From a virus: DNA of 23,813 nucleotides. The notes under the pieces were generated by a model that was not told where the DNA came from, did not search any database, and saw only the letters and a list, made by a program, of their open reading frames with translations. Below, piece after piece: positions 15,698 through 22,793 of this stretch. A program made the position numbers and the translations under genes. The stretch spans positions 1 through 23,813 of the IMG/VR virus record IMGVR_UViG_3300021956_000080; one strand, written 5' to 3'. Numbering within the stretch: the first letter of the stretch is position 1; every line of letters begins with the position of its first letter.

Positions 15698-16423
15698 TTA
15701 CTTTTTAAATAAATTATTAAATTCTTTTATTGCCTTTAAAACCTCTGCATCATTATCTACTGATTGTTTCGGCTCGATTGCACTTTGTGCGGATTGAGTG
15801 ATTTCCAATGCCAATAAGTCTGCTTGGATTTTTTTTATTTGAATCTCCATTAAAGCAAATGTTTCATCGGTAAACTTACCGTTTCTAAATGACTTTAATA
15901 GTTTTTCTAGCCTAGCGTTTAAGTCCTCTTTGGTTTGTGATTTAACACTCAAAGTAGGAGTTTCAGGATTAGCACCCCAAAGAACTGCTGAACCTTCGTA
16001 AAGTTTCAATTCTGTGATGTATCTAATATCCTTTTGTTCATTCATGCCCATATTAGACTTGATTGTGCTAAAACCGATTGAATGTTGGTTAATTAAACCA
16101 GCATCATAAAGTTTAAGCATATCAGTTCCCTTTTGGGTTTCTACAATCGGAGTAACTGCTACAAGCATATCTCCATCAACATAGATTTCTTCAGGCTTAC
16201 CAATTACGTTATTCATATCGGCTTGATGGTCAACTAAAGAATAAATTAAATTCTTTCCAGCTGGACCTCTTTCTGTTAACGTTTTAGTAAACGCTTCAGG
16301 TACGATTACATCGCCATCTAAATCTACATTGTTCATTCTTGACCAAACGGCTTTGACCTTCCTTGTAGAAGTATCAACATCCATTATGCCATTTGCTATA
16401 TCTTTTGATTGAAATTGTTTCAT
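15698..16423 (-). CDS. HK97-type prohead protease (S78) with C-terminal extension
   Basis: A 241-aa protein from ATG 16423 (a GTG one codon earlier is also open, but ATG is preferred). Catalytic pattern of the S78 family: His66 in LVDHQADMN, Ser115 in NQHSIGFS, and a third polar residue, Glu143, in LYEGSAVLW. The strand set VKAVWSRMNNVDLDGDVIVPEAF fits the N-terminal part. Residues from about 165 on form a helical, charged extension (ARLEKLLKSFRNGKF, then MEIQIKKIQADLLALE), possibly with a scaffolding role. The enzyme matures the prohead by cutting the capsid delta domain. It lies directly upstream of the capsid gene. A TAnnTTTG motif (TAACTTTG) ends 5 bases before the ATG, but at this distance it would give a leaderless message, so it is not scored. 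Confidence 0.9.
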   Translation of the reverse strand: MKQFQSKDIANGIMDVDTSTRKVKAVWSRMNNVDLDGDVIVPEAFTKTLTERGPAGKNLIYSLVDHQADMNNVIGKPEEIYVDGDMLVAVTPIVETQKGTDMLKLYDAGLINQHSIGFSTIKSNMGMNEQKDIRYITELKLYEGSAVLWGANPETPTLSVKSQTKEDLNARLEKLLKSFRNGKFTDETFALMEIQIKKIQADLLALEITQSAQSAIEPKQSVDNDAEVLKAIKEFNNLFKK

Positions 16424-16449
16424 CACGACAAAGTTATTATATTTTTTTA

Positions 16450-17334
16450 TTATTGTAATGCTTCGGTTATCATATTTCCTATCTGTATTCCGATTACGTT
16501 ATTTATTATTCCCCAAATAACACCAACACGACCTAATGGCGGATTATCTTGATATGTTTTTAATTTGCCATCGCTTCCTCTTACTGCTTCGTAACCCATA
16601 GTACATCTGCAATTACAAACATTAGCTGCACTTGCTTTTGAATCACCAGGATGGTCCATTAAATCATATCCTAATCCGTTTCTATCGTTAGGAACTTTAA
16701 ATTGCTTTTCCATTGGAATCTTTACGCCATCCATAACCAAATGGTCGGTGTGGTCTCTTGGCTCACGCCTTGTTCTGTTATCTCTAGTTGAAATCCATTC
16801 TTTCATTGTTACTAATCCTGTGCTTATTGCACCTATTTGTGAACCTAAGTTAGCTGCTCGTGCAGTTTCAGTTCTTGCTATAAGTTCTGCTCGGTAATCA
16901 GTTATTCCAGCTTTCTTTAAATTGTCGATTGTTTCGTTTAAAGGTATGCCTTCAGCTAATGACTTTTGAATGTAATAGTCAATCTGATTTTTTGTTGTAT
17001 CTGTGATATTTTGTGCTAATGTGCTTAATCCATCAACCTCTAACATCTTTAGGATTGTATAAGACCAAATGTCCGTTTGTGTGCTTTTAGTCTCTATTGT
17101 CGTAAAAATCGATTTAGAGCCTTTTTTAACGTCTTTATACGCCGTTGCAGCCATTCTATTCCCCAAAGCTAAATGTAGCTTCTTAATGGTCTTTTCTAGG
17201 CTTTTAGATGATATTGCAGAGAAGTCTTGTGTACGACAAAAAGTATCCACCTGTGCTTGAAGTTCTTTTTTGAACTTGGGTGAATACTCTTTGAGTGCAT
17301 TATTGTAGAGTGTCTTGTATTGACTCCAAATCAT
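16450..17334 (-). CDS. Mu gpF-like head morphogenesis protein
   Basis: A 294-aa protein with a helical N-terminus (KTLYNNALKEYSPKFKKEL) and the conserved C-terminal module of the Mu F/SPP1 gp7 group: DYRAELIARTETARAAN, KEWISTRDNRTR, DHTDHLVMDG, and DHPGDSKASAANVCNCRC with the Cys/His set. The pattern RAExIARTExxRAxN and the CNCRC end are diagnostic. The last 30 residues are hydrophobic (VGVIWGIINNVIGIQIGN). The start shares a base with the stop of the upstream gene (TAATG). Members are minor head proteins thought to stay with the DNA or near the portal. Confidence 0.88.
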   Translation of the reverse strand: MIWSQYKTLYNNALKEYSPKFKKELQAQVDTFCRTQDFSAISSKSLEKTIKKLHLALGNRMAATAYKDVKKGSKSIFTTIETKSTQTDIWSYTILKMLEVDGLSTLAQNITDTTKNQIDYYIQKSLAEGIPLNETIDNLKKAGITDYRAELIARTETARAANLGSQIGAISTGLVTMKEWISTRDNRTRREPRDHTDHLVMDGVKIPMEKQFKVPNDRNGLGYDLMDHPGDSKASAANVCNCRCTMGYEAVRGSDGKLKTYQDNPPLGRVGVIWGIINNVIGIQIGNMITEALQ

Positions 17335-17732
17335 TACTTGTCTATATTTTCTAGCATTTTACCTGCTGCATCAAACACATCGGTTTGTTTTTGTTGTCCT
17401 GCTCTTTGGCGGATAGCTATTAATCCTGCTCTATCTACATTCTTAAAATCACTTGTAAAGATATAATGCCAATGTTCTTTTGTCTTAGGGTCAGCGTTTG
17501 CATCTATTCCTAAATGCCATTTGCCAAATGCAGACATTCCGTTCTTCTCGATGTAGGCGTTTTCTTCACTAGCACTTGGTGCGTTCCAAGATGATGGCTT
17601 AATTACTTTACCTTGACTGATTAAAGAATTAGCGTGTCCAATTCCGCTAGTGTTTTTGCCTGTTGTTTTCTTAGCTTCTAATTCACTTTTAAGTGTATCT
17701 AATAAACTTAAGAATTTATTTACGTTTGCCAT
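17334..17732 (-). CDS. Unknown 132-aa head-module protein
   Basis: The N-terminal half is helical and low-complexity (LDTLKSELEAKKTTGKNT, then NSLISQGKVIKPSSWNAP). The C-terminal half resembles a small domain often seen in head genes of other phages: AFGKWHLGIDANADPKTKEHW, YIFTSDFKNVDRAGLIAIRQRAGQQ and DVFDAAGKMLENI. It might bind portal or gpF-like proteins. It lies between the ferritin-like gene and the gpF-like gene, with TAATG overlaps on both sides, so it is translated with them. No catalytic motif is visible. Confidence 0.78.
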   Translation of the reverse strand: MANVNKFLSLLDTLKSELEAKKTTGKNTSGIGHANSLISQGKVIKPSSWNAPSASEENAYIEKNGMSAFGKWHLGIDANADPKTKEHWHYIFTSDFKNVDRAGLIAIRQRAGQQKQTDVFDAAGKMLENIDK

Positions 17733-18235
17733 TATTTTAAAGTTAAAAGGTAAAGAGTTTCAGCTATTAATTCAGCTATACCATCAATTTGGTTTTGAAT
17801 CCAAGACTCTTGGAATGTTACTTGTCTTTCGCTTTGAACTTCTGCATATAACGCTTGGAAGTATGCTTGTACTTGCTCAACGCTTTGATAATCCATTGGG
17901 TTAACTAATTCGTAGCCTGTTGGTCTGCCATAGATTCCGCTTACGCTTTCTACTAAACCATCTACTAAACCTACGATTTCGCTATAATAGTTATCTAATG
18001 CTTTATGACAAGAATAAGAAGTTGTTTGATGATGCCAAACGATAGCTTGTTCATTAGATTGCTTTAAGCAATAAACTAAGTCAACAAAGTTATCCATTGG
18101 AGTGTCTTCCATTGGATCGTTTTCTACTGGCTCAACACCCATAATAGGCGTTTCTTGCATTTCTACATCGCTGAACGCTTTAAATTGCTTTTCTAATTGT
18201 GCGATTTGATTCTCAAACTCTTTTATTTCTTTCAT
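17732..18235 (-). CDS. Ferritin/Dps-like four-helix protein (DUF5856-like)
   Basis: A 167-aa protein. After an acidic low-complexity N-terminus (about residues 25-50, Pro/Glu/Met-rich), residues 52-167 form what looks like a four-helix bundle: CLKQSNEQAIVWHHQTTSYS, CHKALDNYYSEIVGLVDGLV, a linker, and ESWIQNQIDGIAELIAETLYLL. His77, Asp81, Asp92 and Glu96 have the same spacing (4, 11, 4) as Dps His63, Asp67, Asp78 and Glu82, and His68/His69 lie near the place of Dps His51. DUF5856 proteins of T4-like phages share this HWxTxSYxxHKALxxLY pattern. Role unknown: metal binding or DNA protection is possible, or only a structural fold. It lies between portal and gpF-like genes with TAATG overlaps, so it belongs to the head module. 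Confidence 0.7.
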   Translation of the reverse strand: MKEIKEFENQIAQLEKQFKAFSDVEMQETPIMGVEPVENDPMEDTPMDNFVDLVYCLKQSNEQAIVWHHQTTSYSCHKALDNYYSEIVGLVDGLVESVSGIYGRPTGYELVNPMDYQSVEQVQAYFQALYAEVQSERQVTFQESWIQNQIDGIAELIAETLYLLTLK

Positions 18236-19656
18236 TATTTTGTATTTAAAAGGTCATCTATATTTTTAGGTAATTGTATTGGTTGGTATGTGTCCAAAGG
18301 TTGAAGATTGCTAGGAATATAAATCTTACTTAGTTCTTCTCTTAATTCATCAGGAACGTGAATGCCCATTTCCTCATATTTTTGAATCGGAGTTAACCAC
18401 CAAGCCTTATCTAACCAATCTACTTGCTGAACTTTGTTTGCTTCAAGTTCTTGATAAACAGTAATATCATAGTCAATATAAACATCTTGTTGATTAGCAT
18501 AACCCCAATCTGTGTGAAGTTTCTTGTTAAAGTCATCACGAATCTCATTCAATAAAGGAATCGCACAACGTAACGTTAAAGCCTTTTCGCCTTCTTGTTG
18601 GTTGTTATAAGTCTTATTCATTGAATCGTTCATCAACTGACTTGGTACACCGTAAACATTACAAAGTGAAACCATATCCCATTTCTCTGATTCTAATATA
18701 CCTAATTCAACAGGACTCAATCCAATTTCTTTCCAATCTACTTTATAACCTGATACTGCGATTTGATTAAAGTTTGTAGAACCAGCCTTTTCGCTAACTG
18801 ATTTCTTTAATGCTGCTGCTTGTTCACCACCGCTTATTGGGTCGAATCTATCATCGTTCATAAACAAAACTCCAGCTGGTCCACCATTTTGGAAGGCAGA
18901 AACTGCTGCGGTTTTCGCTTCGTTTGAACGAGTCAAGGTGCGTGATGCTGCTTTCAATGGTGATTGCCCATAAAGTTGATTTCCAGTTATATTCCATTGT
19001 GGGTTAAAGTATTTATCGTGAAGTATTTCTTCTCTAGTAAAAGACCAAAGTTTACCAAAGTATAACTGATAACCAGCAACCACAGGAGGAAACACCTCAA
19101 CATTTGCTATGATAGCCATATATTGTGCAGGAAGTACGTTAATTGATAAAGGTTTGCCTTGATTAGCACCGCCTTCAATTAAACGACCATAAACGAAACT
19201 ATTTCCAGTAACTAATTTAAAAGCACACCATTGTTCAACGATGTCTGCCCAAGAATCTTCATCATTTGGATGCTTAAGTAATTCGTTTAAACGTGCATCG
19301 CCTGTATATTCTTCAAATGCTTTTGTTCTTAATTCTAGTAAATCTTTCCAATTTTTAACCTTTTCAGGTTGGCTAATTAAAGCCTTGTATTTCTTAGCAG
19401 CCTTTTCATCGATTACTTTATAAACTGCAAATGGAGCAAGTTTAGCTTTATCAGTAATAAGTTTAACGATTGAATAAACTATATCATTTGCACAATATCC
19501 ATCGTTTACGAAAGATTGAGCATCTGCTCCTTGCCAAGTTACTATGCCTCTATTTATTGATACCGTAGAACCTAAAGGACCAGACATCGGTAAAACGGAT
19601 TGCAAAGGTTTAACGGCAGAAATCTTTTTCTTGGAGAATACATCCCAAATAGCCAT
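18235..19656 (-). CDS. Portal protein, HK97 family
   Basis: A 473-aa protein of portal size. Recognisable elements: NDIVYSIVKLITDKAKLAPFAVYK (wing start), NELLKHPNDEDSWADIVEQWCAFKLVTGNSFVY, PLSINVLPAQYM, TREEILHDKYFNPQWNITGNQLYGQSPLKAA, then FQNGGPAGVLF and the stem/crown segments NVYGVPSQLMNDSMNKTYNNQQEGEK. These match the phage portal family (HK97 gp3-like). It follows the large terminase gene after 35 bp containing a TAACTTTG -7-like motif (19673-19680), and its stop overlaps the next start as TAATG. It forms the dodecameric ring at the packaging vertex, docks the terminase and then the connector. Confidence 0.93.
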   Translation of the reverse strand: MAIWDVFSKKKISAVKPLQSVLPMSGPLGSTVSINRGIVTWQGADAQSFVNDGYCANDIVYSIVKLITDKAKLAPFAVYKVIDEKAAKKYKALISQPEKVKNWKDLLELRTKAFEEYTGDARLNELLKHPNDEDSWADIVEQWCAFKLVTGNSFVYGRLIEGGANQGKPLSINVLPAQYMAIIANVEVFPPVVAGYQLYFGKLWSFTREEILHDKYFNPQWNITGNQLYGQSPLKAASRTLTRSNEAKTAAVSAFQNGGPAGVLFMNDDRFDPISGGEQAAALKKSVSEKAGSTNFNQIAVSGYKVDWKEIGLSPVELGILESEKWDMVSLCNVYGVPSQLMNDSMNKTYNNQQEGEKALTLRCAIPLLNEIRDDFNKKLHTDWGYANQQDVYIDYDITVYQELEANKVQQVDWLDKAWWLTPIQKYEEMGIHVPDELREELSKIYIPSNLQPLDTYQPIQLPKNIDDLLNTK

Positions 19657-19672
19657 ATTATTAATATTTAGT

Positions 19673-19680
19673 CAAAGTTA
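19673..19680 (-). promoter_or_regulatory. Promoter-like -7 element (TAACTTTG) before the portal gene
   Basis: TAACTTTG on the minus strand matches TAnnTTTG and lies 16 bases before the portal ATG, in the only non-coding stretch between terL and portal. The same octamer occurs near the starts of the second tube-like gene (7508-7515) and the protease gene (16429-16436). A TTG occurs upstream but at a wider spacing than the consensus 19 bases, so confidence is low. Confidence 0.3.
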
Positions 19681-19691
19681 GTTATTTTATA

Positions 19692-21012
19692 CTAAAATAC
19701 TGACACAACAAATTTCGGTGTATATTCAAAAATCATACGCATAGCCAAACAATCCGAAAAGTCAGGTGAACGACCAATTAAAGCCTTTACTTTATCCTTT
19801 GGTATTATTCCCTTACTGCCATCATTATCTACTGCTTTTTGTTTTACTTGTTCAAGTTCTTCTATAATTAATTGCTTCTGTTTGCCATCAGCATTTATGT
19901 AAACTTTATTATCGTTTATCATTTCAGCCAACTTAAAATAACATTGTGATTTAAGATTGTCGAAGTTTTCCTTATGTCTTGTAATTGGGTTATCTAATGG
20001 TCTTGAGTTATTTACAAATCCCTTGCAACGTAAAATATCTACGCAGCCACCGCCTACGCCATCTTCATCCACGACAATGTTAGATGTAGGCACTTGATAC
20101 TCTTGCTGAAACTTTTTTATGATGTCAGCCACTTCCACAACAGACTTACCATTAAACTGATGAAGTTTAACACGCATACCATCCCATACCCCAATGACAG
20201 TACTATCGCCGCCGAAACGAGCAACATCACAAGAAATGTAACGTGAACCACTAGGTACATAAGTGCTAGTGAAAGCATCAAGTATTTTTTCATAGTCTAT
20301 AAGTTGTGCAGGGTCATCTAAATATTCCCAATTACCAAATAACAAACGTTCTTTACTGGTCTTATCTAGTGTTAATAGGTTTTCTTTATAGTGCTTAGAT
20401 ATAAAAGGGTTGTCATCAATTAACGATGAAATGAATCTTTTATTGTTAGTTATCGTGCCATCTTGTTGTGGTTTATAGAACTCCGAGTATGTCCAATTCT
20501 TAGCTGGATTACAAGTGTAAAGAATCTTAGGCACTAAATCGTTTTGGTCTAATTGAAATCTTATCCTTGATTTAATGATGTTTCTTGCTTTGTCATCTAC
20601 CTGATTGGCTTCATCTATAAACGCATCGGTAATCTCCAACGAACCTAATTCATCAAAGTTAGGGTCGCTAGGATATGAGTAAAGGTCTTTGAGTAAGATT
20701 GTTGAGCCGTTAGGAAAATCTATTTGGCTCATTTGTGCGTTATACTTGTAATGCTTTCCAGCTTCTAAGCCTTGCATTTTTGCCACTTGAAAGAAAGACA
20801 CAAGCGTAGTTTCTTTTAATGTCTTTAAGACTGCACGACCTATCAAGCCACGAGTATTGGGATATTTTAGTCGCATCTTTAGTTGCCAATAACAACCAAG
20901 TGCCGTTTTTCCACCTTATTCAGCCCCCAGCACCGCCACCGAACAATATCTCATTTGTGAGATTATCTTCTAAGAGGTCAAGTGCTGAGGTTTGTTTTAT
21001 TGATAGTTCCAT
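19692..21012 (-). CDS. terL: Terminase large subunit, reading frame interrupted in Walker A
   Basis: The gene starts at ATG 21012 (MELSIKQTSALDLLED) and runs 30 codons to GGGAGG, then meets TGA at 20922-20920. The family sequence resumes in another frame at 20912 with GKTALGCYWQLKMRLKYPN and runs to TAG at 19694-19692. Joined, it gives 436 residues, normal for TerL: Walker A 25-33, Walker B ITDAFIDEA (acidic pair 130-131), then the RNase H-like nuclease with Asp259 (ISCDVARFGGD), Asp312 (VVDEDG) and Asp417 (SPDFSD). It cuts and pumps DNA into the prohead. A plain ATG at 20876 gives a 394-aa protein without the P-loop, which should not package DNA. The break is either programmed bypassing, a disabling insertion or an error (see the site at 20913-20925). 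No non-AUG start is needed; an in-frame TAA lies 45 bases upstream of the ATG. Confidence 0.88.
20913..20925 (-). other. Candidate translational bypass site in terL
   Basis: Minus strand: GGC-TGAATAA-GGT followed by GGA AAA ACG. The first frame ends GGT GGC GGT GCT GGG GGC and meets TGA. GGC (20925-20923) and GGT (20915-20913) are both decoded by one glycine tRNA (anticodon GCC). Moving the peptidyl-tRNA from GGC to GGT skips 7 nt, and resuming at GGA yields exactly GGGAGGGKT. The TAA blocks the alternative of a simple +1 shift and a -1 shift leads to a non-family frame. The layout resembles the T4 gene 60 hop (matched Gly codons, stop after take-off) but with a much shorter gap. Not tested. 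Confidence 0.5.
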
Positions 21013-21018
21013 AATTGA

Positions 21019-21082
21019 TATTCGTATTAGTCGTAGTAATCGTAGTAGTCGTAGTTAGTACGAGTGCTACGAGTAGTACGAG
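21019..21082 (-). repeat. 9-bp tandem repeat array able to form a 23-bp hairpin
   Basis: In minus-strand order the array reads three CTCGTANYA units, one spacer A, three CTACGAYTA units and one ATACGAATA. The TCGTA and TACGA cores are inverses, so 21081-21059 can pair with 21053-21031 (19 of 23 positions, 5-nt loop CTAAC). It fills the gap between terS and terL and ends 6 bases before the terL ATG. Possible roles: packaging initiation site bound by TerS, or an RNA structure controlling terL. Not previously identified by me as a known element. Confidence 0.85.
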
Positions 21083-21083
21083 G

Positions 21084-21431
21084 CTAAATGCTACCTGTTC
21101 TTTCTACGTAAGTTTTCTTTTCTTCCCATACAATGTTCATTCCGCCACTAAGTTCTATTTCAGTAGATTGCTTTGCTCTACCTTCCAACCTATCAAATAA
21201 TTCTTTGTAAGCGTTTAAATCGCCTTTTAAAGCCTTATTGATTAAAACCATATCTAATTGCTCTGCTACTGTAAATTCTTCTTTTTCTCCTGTAACTGGG
21301 TTAGTCTTGGTTTGAACTAATTCTAATAAACGTAAAAGTCTAGTCTTGCTATTTGGTACACCTTTAGGTTTACCAGCTGGGTTTCCGCTAACTCCTTTAG
21401 GAAAAGGTTTAAGATTTTGTTCGTTTGCCAT
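21084..21431 (-). CDS. terS: Terminase small subunit (DUF5681-type)
   Basis: A 115-aa protein. The N-terminus has a basic Gly/Pro-rich element (PFPKGVSGNPAGKPKGVPNS) of the DUF5681 kind, usually found in small proteins before terL. A helical middle (RLLRLLELVQTK, AEQLDMVLINKALKGDLNAYKELFDRL) fits a DNA-binding or oligomerisation domain, and EGRAKQSTEIELSGG is a typical end segment. It lies 71 bp upstream of terL with the repeat array between them. TerS proteins recognise the packaging site and stimulate the large subunit. The call rests on family pattern plus position. Confidence 0.8.
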   Translation of the reverse strand: MANEQNLKPFPKGVSGNPAGKPKGVPNSKTRLLRLLELVQTKTNPVTGEKEEFTVAEQLDMVLINKALKGDLNAYKELFDRLEGRAKQSTEIELSGGMNIVWEEKKTYVERTGSI

Positions 21432-21433
21432 AC

Positions 21434-21453
21434 TTCACTGAATTTTCACTGAA
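21434..21453 (-). repeat. Direct repeat pair TTCAGTGAA before terS
   Basis: Two exact copies of TTCAGTGAA (minus strand; 21445-21453 and 21434-21442) with an 11-bp period, about one helical turn. They occupy nearly the whole 22-bp gap between the methyltransferase stop and the terS start. Could be a protein-binding site. The spacing and position make chance less likely, but there are only two copies. Confidence 0.55.
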
Positions 21454-22677
21454 TTACAAAGGTACTCCGTTCTTCTTGATTATTAAGGTTGGGTCTAGTT
21501 TCTTCATTCTATCAACTATAACTTGGCAGTATTTTGGGTCTAGTTCTATGCCAAAACACTTTCGTTTAAGTTGATGTGAAGCTACCATTGTTGTACCAGA
21601 ACCCATAAATGGTTCGTAAATTAAACTTTCTAATTTACTAAAATCTTCAATAGCTTTAAATGGAAGTTCAACTGGAAAACATGCCTTATGTTCATTTTTT
21701 TGACTTCCTGATGAAGATATATTCCAAGTATTCCAATAAACTGAATTTTCACCAATTTTTTGATTTGTCAAATATTTTTCTCCTTTTGACATTAAAAATA
21801 CAAATTCACTATTTCTACTTAATATACCTTCACTTGTAATTGGTATTGCTATACCTTTATTCCAAATAATTGTTTCTTTAACTGAAAATGGGTTTATATC
21901 TGAAAAAACAATTTTGCCATAATTATCTCTTGAATTAGCATTATATGATACATTCCAAAAAACGGTATGCAAATCATTAACATATAAGCTAATATTATTT
22001 AATATGCTAATACAAAATTCAAAATATTCTTCTGGTGTTTTATCATCTTTAAAGTTTTCATATAATGTTTTTGCACCAGTTTTACCAAAAGCAAATTTCC
22101 CACCACCACGCATTGCAACATCACCACTGTTATATGGTGGACTTGTAAAGACTAAATCAATTTTTTGCCCATTCATCAGCTTTGCCACTTGGTCGCTATC
22201 TGTACTATCGCCACAAAGCAATCTATGTTCGCCTATTTCAAATAAATCCCCTAAAACTATATCCGTTTCAATACCACCTTCAGGTGTTGCAAAATCATCT
22301 TCTTCTGCTTCTAAAACTTCTTGCTCAAAGTTGGGTATGTCTAACCCCCATTCGGTTAATTGTTCTACATCCCAATTATTAGCTAGGTCATCCCAATCCC
22401 ATTCGCCATAGCCTACGTTATCTTTAACAATAAATTCTTTCTTTTGTTCTTCGCTTAAATATTTAGCTTGTTTTACAGGCACATCGGTTAATCCTGCTTC
22501 TATACACGCTTTTAAACGCATATTACCACCTAATACAACATTATTCTCATCTATTACAATAGGTCTTAACTCAAGCATTTGGGGGAATGCCTGAATAGAC
22601 TTAACAAGTTGTTTAAACTTATTGTCTTTGATTATACGTGGGTTATTTGAGTTGGGTTTGATTTCTGTTATTAGCAT
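21454..22677 (-). CDS. DNA methyltransferase with N-terminal ParB-like domain
   Basis: A 407-aa fusion. Residues 1-62 have the ParB/Srx-like pattern (MLITEIKPNSNNPRIIKDN, then IDENNVVLGGNMRLKACIEAG). A helical link follows to about 130, and then an amino-methyltransferase: HRLLCGDST (151-159), catalytic TSPPYN (178-183), a long target-recognition region and the SAM-binding motif EPFMGSGTT (355-363), with GIELDPKYC. Motif IV before motif I marks the beta class; the SPPY form is commonest in N4-cytosine enzymes, but N6-adenine is possible. It modifies phage DNA, probably against host restriction. No partner nuclease is encoded nearby. Its ATG overlaps the stop of the 40-aa gene (ATGCTAA). Confidence 0.93.
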   Translation of the reverse strand: MLITEIKPNSNNPRIIKDNKFKQLVKSIQAFPQMLELRPIVIDENNVVLGGNMRLKACIEAGLTDVPVKQAKYLSEEQKKEFIVKDNVGYGEWDWDDLANNWDVEQLTEWGLDIPNFEQEVLEAEEDDFATPEGGIETDIVLGDLFEIGEHRLLCGDSTDSDQVAKLMNGQKIDLVFTSPPYNSGDVAMRGGGKFAFGKTGAKTLYENFKDDKTPEEYFEFCISILNNISLYVNDLHTVFWNVSYNANSRDNYGKIVFSDINPFSVKETIIWNKGIAIPITSEGILSRNSEFVFLMSKGEKYLTNQKIGENSVYWNTWNISSSGSQKNEHKACFPVELPFKAIEDFSKLESLIYEPFMGSGTTMVASHQLKRKCFGIELDPKYCQVIVDRMKKLDPTLIIKKNGVPL

Positions 22678-22793
22678 CTTCCTTGTCTATTATAAGGTTT
22701 AACTGGTTTATCTTTAGGACCAGATGTCTTTTTGTACTTGCCACAACGTCTTTTCCCAAACGATACTTTGTTACTATTTCCTGCTTTAGCCAT
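22671..22793 (-). CDS. 40-aa basic protein
   Basis: A frame of 40 codons plus TAA from ATG 22793. The product is strongly basic (MAKAGNSNKVSFGKRRCGKY, then KKTSGPKDKPVKPYNRQGRC), with Lys/Arg making up about a third of it. It starts inside the end of the NinG-like gene (8-bp ATGGCTAA overlap) and ends 7 bp into the methyltransferase gene (ATGCTAA overlap), the tight packing typical of the operon. Small basic proteins ending near YRGQGR in flavobacterial phages look alike, from memory only. Possibly binds nucleic acid. The frame 22643-22831 on the same strand is a shadow of this one. Confidence 0.78.
   Translation of the reverse strand: MAKAGNSNKVSFGKRRCGKYKKTSGPKDKPVKPYNRQGRC

Noticed and set aside
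20876-20876. ATG 20876 as the true terL start
   Set aside because: It omits the P-loop, and the missing part is present just upstream in two frames with perfect family sequence.
20904-20925. Two successive -1 frameshifts as an explanation for the terL break
   Set aside because: The G run and the A5 run could each slip by -1, but the product would carry LNKVEK in the middle of the P-loop and destroy Walker A, so this is much less likely than skipping the ten bases.
20870-20960. Intein or group I intron in terL
   Set aside because: The extra segment is only ten bases; no intron or intein fits.
21457-21464. TACCTTTG before terS as a -7 promoter element
   Set aside because: It lies within the last codons of the methyltransferase (GVPL stop), so a match to a short consensus is easily chance; no -33 box.
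22004-22411. Plus-strand frames antisense to the methyltransferase
   Set aside because: Antisense shadow; the minus-strand frame carries clear TSPPYN and GSGTT motifs.
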